The notes under the pieces were generated by a model, which had not been told where the DNA came from, ran no database searches, and worked only from the letters and a program-made list of their open reading frames with translations. A stretch of 64,000 bases of DNA from Mytilisepta virgata (taxonomy: Eukaryota > Mollusca > Bivalvia > Mytilida > Mytilidae): contig CM051521.1 in NCBI GenBank assembly GCA_028015205.1, positions 71,656,314-71,720,313 on the forward strand, given 5' to 3'. Position numbers and translations under genes: made by a program. Shown here in pieces: positions 12,542 to 24,023 of this stretch (the stretch's first letter is position 1; every line of letters begins with the position of its first letter).

Positions 12542-13299
12542 GTTATTTTGAAAGCATCGATGGATTAGATCTTTCAGCTTCTCCTTCAGCTGTGAATGGG
12601 GAATGGTGATATAGAGGGTAGAGAAATCAAATGTTTTTATGCTGTTAGACTGAAATGGACCGAGATCGTAAAATACCCTTTAAGTGTTTGACATGCACTT
12701 CTTACTATGTTGCTCACTACGGGGAATCTACGCATATACCGGGATAAGGGCACACAAACATGGCCGCCAGAAAGTCCCCTTCAATGTAAGGAATCCGTAT
12801 TTTTTTACCATATTATACTTGAATTGGATATTGCCAATAGGCGCACCGTACTTATGACAACTTCAGTGACCCTCTCCAGTAAACGTTTCCCTAAGAAATC
12901 GCTTCTTCTCTTCAAACACTTCGACACAATCGCCGATTCGTACGAGGATAAATAAGGGCACACACTTTTGACAAATTTGCAGTTTCGTCTGATATTGCAC
13001 TATTGCTACAGGGAATAATACGTATGATGATGATCCAAAATGCTATATAAATTAATTGAAAGTTAAATCATGCCGTATCAGTTCCTTAAACGCATTGACA
13101 CATGTTCGTCCGAAAAATGATGTAGGACACGTTAGAAAGGTGGGATGTCGGACACACTCCAATATTTGTAAGATTGCATCTCCGTGCGTAAACGGTTAAC
13201 TTATTATGATAACTGCTTGTAATGAACATGTGTTAATTGTATTTATTTATGAAGTTGTTTAGTTTTATTTTTTCATATTAGTATTTCATTTAGTATAGT

Positions 13300-13452
13300 A
13301 ATGAAGGTTATTATGAAGGAATTTATTAATGTAAACTCGGGAGATTCACTCACAAACTAAATAAAGTCCGAATTAAGGACTTTATGCAAAGTTTGTGGGT
13401 AATAAGCCCGAGTTTACACAGCTGATAAATTTCGTAAAAATAACCTTTATTA
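13300..13452. repeat. Foldback palindrome, ~70-bp imperfect arms
   Basis: The arms pair from 'aatgaaggttatt' to 'gtaaactcggg' on the left with 'cccgagtttac' to 'aataacctttatt' on the right. The centre is a tight stem ATAAAGTCC (13361-13369) / GGACTTTAT (13377-13385). It could form a long hairpin RNA or a cruciform. Confidence 0.65.
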
Positions 13453-14386
13453 CTTATAATTCTAAATAATGCAGAAATGTGACGTTTTCCATTTGAAATT
13501 AACATTTTCCTCATGCACAATCTTGCATGCGTGCGTATTCATGCGCAAGACGTCATGAAAGGAATATATCAAGCTTATAAACTTTTTATCGGAAGTTTGC
13601 TGTTAGCCAATTAAATTACTGCATTGATGTTTTGAAGACAAAATTGGAATTATTACATTTTGTACGTACGTTTTTACTTTCATTAGCAGTACCATTGTAT
13701 AAGGACATGATGTACTTTTACTTTTGTTCCCGTCGTACATCATTTTTTTGACGTTACGTCCATCGTACGCCCGTCCCTATAACTTGTAAGGGTGTTTTAA
13801 CAGCAGGTTAAGTTTTTTGGATGCGCACCATTTTTTGGTTAGAAAAGAGTTATAGTCGGTAAGAATTTACGATATATTGACTTTAAATGATTGCCTTTAA
13901 TGAATGACAATGCTATTCATTAATTGTAGAACGTTATTTCACAAGAGATAAAATTTAGAACTTTCAAGTAAATTGGATGTTTGTACTTTTCTCCCGATAA
14001 TTTTTTATTGTATGAATGCATTGTATATTACGACTTGACATTATATAAAGTTTGACAAGTATTGTAACTATTGCCTATATATTTATCTTTGTCATGTTTG
14101 TAGAGAATCGAAAGTTTAGCGGTAATGTGTACAAAAGATATTAAAGTGATTACTTCGCATACTTTAATGGTGTGATCCAACAGTGCTTACTTGATATACG
14201 AGGTGCAATGTTTGAACGTTATATATACATGATATAGTCCCTTTACCTTCCTTGCAAAGGTGTTATCGAATAATTTAGATGATGTTGGACCTGTTCCTAC
14301 TGTCGTAACATTAGATTTGTGACTACCACCGGATTGAAGTTCTTGAACTTCATGACAGGTGTCGTATACGGAGCAGGAGCTGCTTA

Positions 14387-16068
14387 TGCATGTGATAACT
14401 TGGTCCTACTAAAATAAGTCTGGGTGGACTAATGTCCCTAGGGAAATATATCCATGGTGTCAAATTTTCCTAGTAATAACATTCCAACTAATAGTAATCT
14501 TAGTCCGAGGATCAATTTTACTAGCAAAAATTGTTGGAAAAAATAACTAGGAAAATAAGTTTATATAATGTATTGTGAAACAAAAAAGGCAAATACTTCT
14601 AAAATATGATATTTTGTGGAAAATGAATATTAAGGAAAAATGGAATTTATTACAGATAAAGATAATATTCACTTTTAATTGAAAAGATAGAAATTAACAA
14701 AATTTTAATAGGAAAATATGGGTCCATCTGGAGATAAAATTATTTGATATTATTATTAAATTGATTATTGACTTATATATTTTTTGTCTATTGCATTGAG
14801 TTCTAGCTAATGTTATGTTGATAAACATCTTTTACATTCATTATGAAAAGTACTCACTACAAAATCTTAATACTTTGTGGAGTTGAAAAAAATCCATCTG
14901 TTGTCAAAACACGGACCTACTTTAATATAACATCCCACCTCCTTTGTTCTTACAGGGTGATCTGACCCTTAGTATACTGTCCAGACGCCTTAACCACTTG
15001 ACTACGGAAGTTTACACCGAGGAAGTGTTAATTTTACCTGTATGAACATTATGTTATGGGTTCCAATGGGGTATTCAATATATAATATATATAAAAGTAA
15101 ATCATAGCGTATCTTTACTTTAAGATTATTATTATTTACCCCGAATGAACTGGGATGTAAAATAGTTATCACACTCGGACTTGGTGTGTCTGTATAAGAT
15201 CATCCCTAGGGCCTCGGGATGATCTTATACAGACACACCGCCTCCTCGTGGGATAACTATTACGGAAACAAAGTCCGGGGGACATATTTTACTACGGGAC
15301 TAAATTTACTGTTACATACTCACTAGTTTAAATTTGGATAATTGTGAATTGATTTAAGGTAGATCAATACTAATATTTTTAGCAGATAGATTTTCCTAAT
15401 TTTATCCAGACAGGATGTTGGGTGGATTTACTTTGAAATTTAAATTTAAACAACATAGGTCACCGTTCTTGATTTTGAGATAATTGAGTCTTAATGTTGG
15501 TAAATTTTATATAGATTATATAGGGAAAATCCAAATTTCTCGTACAATAAAAAAAAAATGGCAGATAGAATTTTTATAAAATTGTGAAAAGAACACTTAC
15601 ATGTGTCTGCCATGCTTTCATATTCTCAAAAGAAATATTGGGGTCGTCGTTCCTTTTTTTCTTGCTTTTTTCAAAAAACTAAAATTTCCTTCACATCACA
15701 TCAGAAAAAGTTTCCGCTAATTATCTCCCCTGAAAATTTTTTTTTTAGAATAAAATTTCGTAATTTTGCTTTTTTTGTCAATTTTTTATGTAAATAAACT
15801 TAAGATATAAATTTTACATTATATCAATTACTAGTTGCTTTTAAAATATATATTTACATACAAATTTGCAAGATGCCCGAAAAAGATGCTCAGTGTATTA
15901 GATATGATCTACCTTAATACGAAAAAAAAAACAACTGTTGTGGCGTTCCAATTAATTCCCAGAAATCCTGGGATTAAATTTTCTAGTAAAATTCAAAACA
16001 CGGACGTACTTTACTAGGAAACAAAGTCCAGGGACATATTTTACTACGGGACTAAATTTACTGTAACA
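14387..16068. mobile_element. 1.68-kb insertion splitting a known repeat, possible CTTA target duplication
   Basis: The repeat that is continuous at about 1430-1610 is broken here: left part ends ...gctgCTTA (14383-14386), right part resumes CTTAcccttccgg (16069). The insert's ends share inverted similarity (left: 'ggtcctactaaaataagtc'; right, inverted: 'agtcccgtagtaaaatatgt'). The right-end sequence 'gacatattttactacgggac' also occurs internally near 15290, so the insert is itself composite. It contains the strong hairpin at 15161-15261. No open frame worth calling. Confidence 0.5.
15161..15261. repeat. Hairpin with perfect 24-bp inner arms
   Basis: Inner arms 15183-15206 and 15216-15239 are exact inverted copies around a 9-base loop (tagggcctc). 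Outer arms AATAGTTATC (15161-15170) and GATAACTATT (15252-15261) also pair. Perfect arms in a region of old, diverged repeats point to recent formation or conservation. Confidence 0.8.
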
Positions 16069-16646
16069 CTTACCCTTCCGGAGCGCCTGGGTTCACTCCT
16101 GGTTTTTAAAGGAGTTCGTGTTGTTCATTGTTTTTTACCGAGTTTTCAGTGTTTTATTTTTCCGCTTGTGGTTGTTTGTTTGTCTTCCCGGGTTTTTCTG
16201 TTTAATGGATTGCGTTTTTTCTCCTTAGGTATATTTATCTTAAATAAGCACTTATTATAAAAAGTTCATGGTTTACGGCCGGAGATGCAATTTTTTACAA
16301 ATATTGGAGTGTGTCCGACATCCCACCTTTCTAACGTGTCCCACATCATTTTTCGGACGAACATGTGTCAATGCGTTTAAGGAACTGATACGGCATGATT
16401 TAACTTTCAATTAATTTATATAGCATTTTGGATTTTTATCATACGTATTATTCTTTAGCAGTATTGCGCCCTTATCCCGGTATATGACGTAGATTCCCAG
16501 CCGTGTTGCTGTTCTGATGTGTTTATAGTCCAAACAAGGATTCAAATAGTCTACGTCTAAACCATGCCTTGTTAAAGTTTATCCCACATAAACATTCAAA
16601 ATTCTAGGAAATGATGTATAATTGTTATTTCAAATCATAATAAATT

Positions 16647-17484
16647 GCTTCGCTGAGCGCAGCTGGATACGACCGCAGAGTTCCAACCCTTAACAATTGG
16701 GGCAAAAATGGACACAATATTCGCACTTGATACAGGTCTGAATTTGGATTGTAATTAAATATTTGACACATAATAGGTTTCTGACACAGAATAACTGTAA
16801 TCAAAGAACTTAGAATTGGTCATATGATTTGAATTTATATTCAATTTTTTGCTTTTTGTGCAATACAATATGCTGTGGCGAATTGCCCCCCCCCCCCCCC
16901 AAAAAAAAAAAAAAAAATTTACCCCTTTTTTTGCTTTAGTGCAATACACTATGAAGTTGCACATTGACCCCCCCCAAAAAACAAAAAAACAATAAAAATT
17001 ATTGTAACCCCCTTTTTTTGCAAAAAAAAATTTGAAATTTTCTTTTTAATTTCTGAAATCTGAAATGAGAAAAAAATTGCCCCCCCCCAATTTCTCATTT
17101 ACCCCCCCTAAATCTTTGTTTTCACCTCCCCCCCATTTCTTTATACATAATTTACGACTTGTAAGGGAGGTAATCGAATCATACACAACATTTTACTTTA
17201 AATGTGTTTGGATTACCTTCCTTACACCAAGATAATAACCAAAAATGCTTATTGGGCCGTTTTTTGGCCCCTAATTCTTAAACTGTTGGGACCAAAACTC
17301 CCAAAATCAATCCCAACCTTCCTTTTGTGGTCATAAACCTTGTGTTTAAATTTCATAGATTTCTATTAACTTATACTAAAGTTATAGTGCGAAAACCAAA
17401 TGTCTTCGGACGACGACGAAGCCGACGACGACGACGCCGCCAACGTCATACCAATATACGACCGCAAAAATTTTGCGGTCGTAT
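16647..17484 (+). mobile_element. F4 element copy 1, poly-C blocks and terminal palindrome
   Basis: It starts 'gcttcgctgagcgcagctgg' then 'atacgaccgcag', passes through pairs of 'gtgcaatacaatatgctgtg' motifs each followed by long C and A runs (16887-17135), then 'gtaagggaggtaatcg', 'cccctaattcttaaactgtt' and a (GAC)n-like tract (17409-17440). It ends in a perfect 29-nt palindrome at 17456-17484 (arms of 14 bases beginning ATACGACCGC). The same ATACGACCGCA occurs near the start, so the ends carry subterminal inverted sequence. Non-coding. Confidence 0.65.
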
Positions 17485-17640
17485 AAAAACCTTGTTTATT
17501 CGTCCAAGATGGTAGACGCTCCTTTCAATAGAAACTTGTCTGATGAAAAACCAGACCAAGAACACCACGACCATGGTCGACAAGAAGTAAATAATAACCC
17601 CTCCTCCTCAAAAACAATGTTTCACATTCCTCCTCCTCAA
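17485..17640 (+). other. Short unique stretch with a 26-codon open frame, unassigned
   Basis: An ATG at 17509 opens MVDAPFNRNLSDEK... and a GTAAAT follows at 17587, which could be a donor. There is no recognised homology, and F1-like sequence begins soon after. Listed only for completeness. Confidence 0.15.
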
Positions 17641-18632
17641 AAACAATGTTTCACATTCCTCCTCTGCAAGTTTTGTTTAAATTTGACCAGGTGGTTTCAG
17701 ATAAGAAGATCTTTATGTAAATTTCACATACTAGGGGTCCTTTGTAAAACTATTTTCCGCTCTGCATGGCGGCCATCTTTGATGGCGACCGGGGTCATCG
17801 GATACAACCACCTAAGGACCATCGCGGTCTAGATTTGTTCCAATTGGCTAAGTGGTTTCAGCGGCTCTGGCAGCTATCTTTGATGGCGGTTGGGGTCATC
17901 GGATACAAAGCTGAAAGAAGACCACATAAGGACCATTTTTGTCAAGTTTTGTTCCAATTGGCCAAGTGGTTTCAGGCAGGAGATCTTTAAGTAAATTTCC
18001 CATTCATCCTATGTAAAACTATGTTTGGCTCTGGTGGCCATCTTGGATTACAGGCACGGTCAGACAAGATGATTTTTGAGTCGATTTGAAATTATCCCTT
18101 AGGATCCTAGGTTAACTATGTTGGCTCTGGTGGCTATCTTGGATGAAGGGCGGGTTCACACGATATACTTCTAAAAGAGGACCATTGCTCCAAAGTTTGG
18201 TTCCAATTGGTTTAGTTGTTTAAGATCTTTAAGTGAATTACCAGTATTGTCCTATGTTAAACTAAGTTCGCTCTTGGCAGCCATCTTGGATGGCAATCCT
18301 GGTCATAAGATACAATTCTGATAAAGGACCATATAAGGACCATTGCAGCCAGATTGGTTCCAATTGGCTTCCCGATTTCACTCAAGAAGATATTTAGGTA
18401 AATGTTCCATAGGGTCCTATATGTTAAACTATGTTCAGCTCGGGTGGCCGTCTTGGATGGCAGATATAATTCTGGAAGAGGACTAAATAAAGACCATTGC
18501 TGCCAAATTTTGTTCCAATTGGCCAATGGCCAGTAGTTTCAGAGGAGAAGACCTCTAAATGAAAGTTTACGACAACGACGGACCACAGACACTAAGTGAT
18601 GGCAATAGCTTACATGGCCCTCTGGAGAGCTG
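17641..18632 (+). mobile_element. F1 element, 5' end missing
   Basis: About six units with 'ggtggccatcttggat' and 'ccaattggcc...gtggtttcag' are followed by 'gtttacgacaacgacggacc', 'gtgatggcaatagcttac' and 'tggccctctggagagct', the F1 hairpin end. No GAGGCTC start was found; the array begins directly after the stretch at 17485. Confidence 0.6.
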
Positions 18633-20739
18633 AAAAGAAGTACAAAGCACTATAATGGTTGCAAGAATTTTTATTATTTTAAATCATTAATAAACAATTT
18701 TATCTATTTTAAATAAAAGTCATAAGCGGATCTTGTACTGTTTCAGCTACTGGAATGTACCTGATGTTCCTACATAAATTTGTATGTACTTAGCTTGGAA
18801 CTTGGCAATGAAAATGATGTTTTTGTCAATAAAATACATACCATCACTACATAAACTATTTAATAGTGCAATTACACCATAAATAATGATTTGCACTTTA
18901 ACTTGATATCTAGTACTCTCAATTTTAATACATGTACTAACAAAAAATCTGAATTTTTTTTTAATTTCTAAAATTATAACCCTTAAGCTTTGATGCTTGT
19001 TCACTCTTTTGTGGTTTGGCAAGTTAAAAAATAAATCTTTTTCAGAAGTCGTCTGTCCATAAAGTTTAACCTCTGTGAATTAATTTATAAAAGCAGGAAT
19101 CAAGTCAAATGCCATTCTAAATATTTAAATTAGAAATAAATTTCAACCCAGACATTTGAAATATAGACCATTCTGGAGAAGTTCCTTCCACTCCATCTTC
19201 TTGTACCAGGAAAATAGGAACAATTGTTTTTCTTTTTATTTTCTAAAAGTATTTATTTTACACAAAAAATAATTCTGAAATGCCAGAATATGTTACACAT
19301 CATACACTTTAATGGAATTTTTCTCAATATAAAAAATATGTATTAAAAAAAAACCACCTGTTCAGTTAGAAAGCATTTATATACATATAATTGTAATTTT
19401 CTAAATGAAATGATAACTAGACATTGTGGGTCTGTAAGACACGGATGCCTAGTCCTCCTGAACATAGAATTCCCATTATTTATGACAGGAAATCTATTTG
19501 ATAAATATTTTAAGATATATGAAAGTTTCACATTATATCCTGTTTATATGAATTGTTATCACTTGAAAAATAATACATGTAAAAGCACAGTTACTGAGGC
19601 TTAAATTCAACGGAGTCACTCAAGCATGAAATGTAAGTTATGTTGGTTCATACGTTGCTGATCTGTATTGAACTAAAAACAACAACTGTAGTTGTAAATT
19701 ATCATGCCATATAACATAGGTATTGAAAAAACGGACTGAAATGCAAAAATTTAACCAAAGTCATCAAGCATCAAATTAAGGTTATGGTGTCTCAAATGTT
19801 GCTCAGCTGTATTGTACTTTATAAGACAACTTAGGTGTGAAAAATTCACAAGTTCTTTAATAATACACCTAAATGCAAAATTTTGACCAAAGTCACTCAA
19901 GCATAAAATGTAGGTCATAAACTCTAACTTGCTGAATTGTTTTGTACTACGGTAAATCAGCTGATTGTAAAGCATAAAATGTAGGTTGTGGTGATTCAAA
20001 TGTTGCTGACTTTTGTTGTATTATATAAGATGAATAAAGTCATTGATATTTCTCACTAGGTTTCTGAGAAACAGACCTAAATGCAAAAGCTTAACCTGTC
20101 ACTCAAGCATGAAATGTAGGTCATAATGACCCAAATGTCATAGACATGTATTATACAATGTAAGAGTATTAGAGTGATCAAGTATTATTGATATAAAACT
20201 TTGGATTCCTAAGGTATGAAATTAAATGTAAAACTACAATGTATATAATAGTTACTCAAGCGTTAAATGTAAGTCAAAGTGACCCAAAGTTATTGAACTG
20301 TCTTCAGTGCGATAAGAGGATTGTAGTGTTTTAATGTCATTGATGTGTCTCAATGGGTTTCTGAGAAACAGACCTAAATGCAAAAGTTTTAGCCAGATGA
20401 ACAAGGGGAAATCTATAACTACATTTGTGCAAAGTGAAAAATTGTGTTGTATTAGGCATGATCTTCTTATGAATAACGGAGCAATATATCAATTGTAAAA
20501 CAACCTACAATGGTTCTTATTATAGTATTGCATTTTTTCTTCTTATAAATTTTTTTTCAGCCAGTTGAGCTAAAAAGTCACCCAAAAGTTTTTGGGCTCA
20601 AAAATGTACAATTTTAATTAATAAGAGAGAAAAGCTCGTCCCACTGACAGACAAAAATGCATGTAACACAAAGTTCTATACAAAGTGATTTATAACAGTA
20701 TCTCTGTATAATTGTCTGTTTCATCTGCAAATGTCAGTT
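18633..20739 (-). other. Probable TOX 3' UTR and downstream region
   Basis: This follows the TOX stop codon on the - strand and, unlike its surroundings, holds no F1-F6 element over 2 kb, which would fit a transcribed 3' UTR. Reverse-strand AATAAA hexamers occur near 19235-19240 and 19252-19257, but no cleavage site can be chosen from sequence. A degenerate tandem repeat occupies about 19605-20390. Confidence 0.4.
19605..20390. repeat. Degenerate tandem repeat, ~130-160 bp
   Basis: The motif 'actcaagcat(g/a)aaatgta(g/a)gt' recurs near 19617, 19763, 19888, 19970, 20100 and 20255, with 'aaatgcaaaa' and 'caaatgttgctgac' at intervals. Unit lengths vary. It would lie in the TOX 3' UTR if that UTR is long. 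Confidence 0.55.
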
Positions 20740-20803
20740 TCATTTCACTTTGGAATCAATATTCATTCCTTGTCTGTTTGCAACCCAAGCTGTAAATACA
20801 TCC
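20740..20803 (-). CDS. tox: TOX-family gene, terminal coding exon
   Basis: Reverse strand: acceptor 'cttaattttcag' then GGATGTATTT. The first G completes the Arg codon left open by the exon at 21628; the frame then reads DVFTAWVANRQGMNIDSKVK and stops at TGA (20740-20742). The resulting CRDVFTAWV joins the cysteine motif of the preceding exon. In TOX-family proteins of the TOX3/TOX4 type and in invertebrate TOX I know this CRDVF-x-AWV tail as the conserved C-terminus. Phase agreement and motif continuity make this exon secure although it is only 21 codons long. Confidence 0.9.
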
Positions 20804-20894
20804 CTGAAAATTAAGTAATAACTTGAATTATACATTGCATTGTTCATTGATTTACTCACTGTTGACTTTTAATAATTAAATGGATCTGGTATTA

Positions 20895-21480
20895 AACTAG
20901 AGGCTCTCAAGAGCCTGTATTGCTCACCTTCATTTTACTTGTCTACCTTGAGCAGGAGTAACTAGAGGTACTTGCAACGTCCAAACCCCAAAAATGATTG
21001 TGACCAATAAACAAAATAGGAGATGCACAATGGCATTATATGGTTAAGAACGTGAGAAAGTTTTATTCAATAATGATAAGTGGTTAAGGATGAGTTGTGG
21101 ATACAAAATGGATCCCCTGCCTTTCCAAAAGTAAAATAGTTCCCAAAAATGATTTTGATGATTTTGGCCACAAACGAAATAGGAGGTGCACAATGGCATT
21201 ATATGATGAAGAATCTGAGAAAGTTTCATTAAATTATAATAAGTGGTTTAGGCAGATACAATATAGGTACCCCCATAATCCCATATAAAGCACTGGCAAA
21301 GTTTGTTTTGGAAACAAAATAGGAGGTGCACAATGGCATTATATGGTTAAGAATCTGAGAAAGTTTCATTAAATTATATTATGTGGTTCTGAACAAGGCA
21401 TACATGTATGTATCAAATGATTAAGATTCAACTTAATTAGAAAAAAAATTCAGACAGATGGATGATGAACACAAGTGATG
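20895..21480 (+). mobile_element. F1-ended element in the last TOX intron
   Basis: The start 'ctagaggctctcaagagcct' is followed by three units near 21000, 21170 and 21310 sharing 'ggaggtgcacaatggcatta' and 'gagaaagtttcattaaatta'. The core differs from other F1 cores (no CATCTTGG), so the F1 end sequence is shared by different cores. It ends near 'gacagatggatgatgaacac', a degenerate GTCY tract. Confidence 0.55.
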
Positions 21481-21627
21481 ATAATCTAAGAGCTGTGTAT
21501 TTCACCAGAGTGTGCCAAAAGCAAAAACTCTAGACTGGGAAAAAATACTTGGCCATCAGTATCTAGCTTGTCATAAAAGAAAGACTTGTTCTGTTATTTG
21601 AACCTGTTATGATGAATAATAACCTAC

Positions 21628-21758
21628 CTACAATGACTGACAACACAGTCAGTTGAGCAATATTCATTATCCCAGCCTGGGTTTTCTATACTTTTGTTTA
21701 CACAACCATTTCTTACACACATTGATGCCATAATGTTTGTTTCTAAGTTGGCCTCTTC
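21628..21758 (-). CDS. tox: TOX-family gene, penultimate exon with cysteine motif
   Basis: Reverse strand: acceptor 'ttgctttcaatag', then 43 codons plus two bases (AG), then donor gtaggt. It reads [12 protein letters not shown], then MCVRNGC, then [14 protein letters not shown] and VVSHC. The spacing C-x4-C ... C-x3-C-x4-C with WDNEYCS is the conserved cysteine motif near the C-terminus of TOX3/TOX4-type and invertebrate TOX proteins; it may bind metal, which is inference. The final AG plus the first G of the next exon encodes the Arg of HCRDVF. It starts in phase 0, matching the phase-0 end of the exon at 30894. Confidence 0.92.
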
Positions 21759-22545
21759 CTATTGAAAGCAAAATTACAGGCATATTTATATAATATATAT
21801 AATAGAATTTCATATTTTTCACTTTAATAGTTTCATAACTATTTTCCCTAGGGAAATGGTCATATAAGTCTATGCATCATGCATTGACTCACAAAGATTT
21901 TTTCCAATACATCTAGTTTTATCTCATTGTAAAGTATAAATCTGAGAACATCAAAAACATCTTTGTCAGACGAAAATGGCCACCTCCAGTGGGGACTGAT
22001 TTGCTTCCCTATACATAGAGCATTAAAAAGATATATTAGACGACAGCGATGCGAAAATTACCAAAAATGTAATGATGCATCAGTAAATTTTCTTTCGGTA
22101 AAATAAAACATTTGTTGAATGCACATGCAAATAAGAATAGTAAGTTTATTGTCCCCTTTACCAACTATTGCACCTTGGCTACACCTCAGAGGCAATAATT
22201 GGTATCTTGGGGAACTTACTATTCCTCTCATACCCAGTCAATCAGTATATAATATCAGCTGCTTGTTAAAACATGAAGACTTGCAGTTGACATTTTATGA
22301 TATTAATCTGCTGATAATCTGACAAGGAAATAAATGGCTTTGCTATGTGCAGCATTATACAAACGCAAAATGTTGATAGGTAAACAATTATAGTAAGTGC
22401 AGACACACTATTATGCTTGACCCAGTACACACAGAAATATTAAACCTTCCAGAAAAAAAAACAGATGAAACACAAGAAAAATTTAGAAAAATATGTAGTT
22501 CTTTGGCCCCTTCAACCCCTATATCTCAAAAACTGTAAAAATAGG
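21759..22545. other. TOX intron, no structure seen
   Basis: AT-rich sequence. A (TA)-rich stretch lies near 21785-21800. No exon, repeat array or hairpin was recognised. Confidence 0.5.
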
Positions 22546-23405
22546 AACAAGAGGCTCCCAACAGCCTGAATCGCTCATCTGTTATTTTTTTTTTATGTAG
22601 ATCTTGCATCAATGATTATTTTTGCCAATTAATGTATACTGTCACATTTTTCACCTTAATATTGACTTGTACAGCTAAAATATAGAATCCAGATCCCAAA
22701 TATACATGGTTGCTAGGTACTTTTTCTATGGATTTTTTCAATGACATTCACTTTTATCCTTCTATTTTGACATGAACAGGTGAATTTTGGAGTCCTGAAC
22801 CCAAATATATCTGGTTGCTAGGGACTTTTCCATCAGTTGCTATGCATCATTTTAATGACCTTTACCCTTTAGCCTCTATATTGACTTGTACAGCTATATC
22901 ATAGGGTCCTGAATCTAAATATATATGGTTGCTAGGGACCTTTTCATTGGTTGCTATGGACTTTTCCAACGACCTTCACCCTTGACCCTCCATTTTACTT
23001 GTACAGCTACCATTTAATTTATTTCAAGTTATGCTGAACATTTTTGCTGTTTACAGTTTGTCTTTATCTATAATAATATTCAAGTTAAAGGGGTAGGCCT
23101 TGGTTAGGCCAAAATTTTCCACTCATTTATTTTTTTTACATATTTTTATCTTGCATTATATATATGTTTTAATATATATTGAAATTCAAACGTGTTTCCT
23201 TCTATGTTTTATTTTTAGAAATGGAGGCCATGTTTCTCTAGGGTTAAGACAATAAAACACAATCTTCATACTACATACCACCAAAGTGTGGTCCCAATTG
23301 GCCCGTGGTTTCAGAGGAGAAGATCTTTAAAGAAAAATTTATGCTGGAGAACGGACAAGGGTCGCCAGGTGATGGCAATAGCTCACACAGCCTTTTAGGC
23401 AAAGT
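22546..23405 (+). mobile_element. F1-ended element with a 'ggttgctagggac' core
   Basis: The start 'agaggctcccaacagcctga' is followed by three to four units of about 110-120 bp with 'aatatatatggttgctaggg', 'aatgacattcac' and 'acttgtacagct', then unique AT-rich sequence, then an F1 tail ('cagaggagaagatctttaaa', 'gatggcaatagctcac', 'ccttttaggc'). The same core recurs at 29.1-29.4 and 40.1-40.4 kb. Confidence 0.55.
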
Positions 23406-24023
23406 GAACAAAAAATTTGTTGAAAAAATACTGCAAGCACTCATTTGAGATGAATTTAAAGAAAAAATCTCCATTGAAATCGGATGAAAAATTCTGACCC
23501 CTTGTATCTCAGAAACAATAAAAGATAGAAAAAATTTGTTAACACAGTTATGAAAGCACTGATCAAGGTGAATTAAAAGAAACAAGTACCCCGTATATAT
23601 GTGTCCAATGGACACTACATGTCCTGCAAATGATGTAAGTATTTAGTAAATAGAATTACATTTGTATATTGTTGCCTTTGAAGTCCCTCACTATATGTTA
23701 GATGAAATACTACACATGTACCTGGTATCTCTCAGTACTTCATGAAAAACTACCTTCAACCTGGATTCTACTATTGAAATTCTATAAAGATAATCAAAGT
23801 CGATGACCCATGACCTCAAGTTCAAAGCATACATTTCGCATCAGGTCCCAAACCACAATTAATTCATAGTGCATTTTCATATTAAAATAAAATTAAATAA
23901 AAAAAATCACACCTGCGCAATCTTGAAAATCTTTCTCATGTAGAAAGTATACTTAATTCCTGTCGTTATATATGTAATGTCAAAATTTTAAAAAAATCCT
24001 CAGTGCTAACTCAAAATATTGGC
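23406..24023. other. TOX intron with old repeat remnants
   Basis: Two stretches near 23450 and 23560 share 'gaaaaaatctccattgaaat'/'agatagaaaaaatttgttaa'-like wording with 25.9-26.05 kb, so they are remnants of another dispersed repeat. No exon is visible. Confidence 0.4.

Larger units (their letters stand above)
12542..16510. mobile_element. Composite inverted-repeat region flanking 3 kb of nested repeats
   Basis: The segment 12990-13190 ('aatacgtatgatgatgatcc' to 'ttgcatctccg') is repeated in inverted orientation at 16268-16465. The outer piece 'ggaatctacgcatataccgg' (12722-12742) matches the inverse of 16475-16500. The left arm has an extra ~245 bp after 'ccgggataagggc' that the right arm lacks. 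Between the arms lie a foldback (13300-13452), a split repeat (14280-14386 / 16069-16200) and its insertion (14387-16068). The region is non-coding. A large MITE or a foldback transposon relic is possible. Confidence 0.5.

Noticed and set aside
13700..13800. Cluster of CGTCG/CGTACG motifs as a promoter
   Set aside because: Only a handful of CpG-containing words inside repeat DNA; no gene start is nearby.
17473..17832. Possible first exon MVDAPFNRNLSDEK... with a GTAAAT donor at 17587
   Set aside because: Only 26 codons before the donor, no recognised homology, no promoter sign, and the same frame runs straight into F1 repeat sequence.
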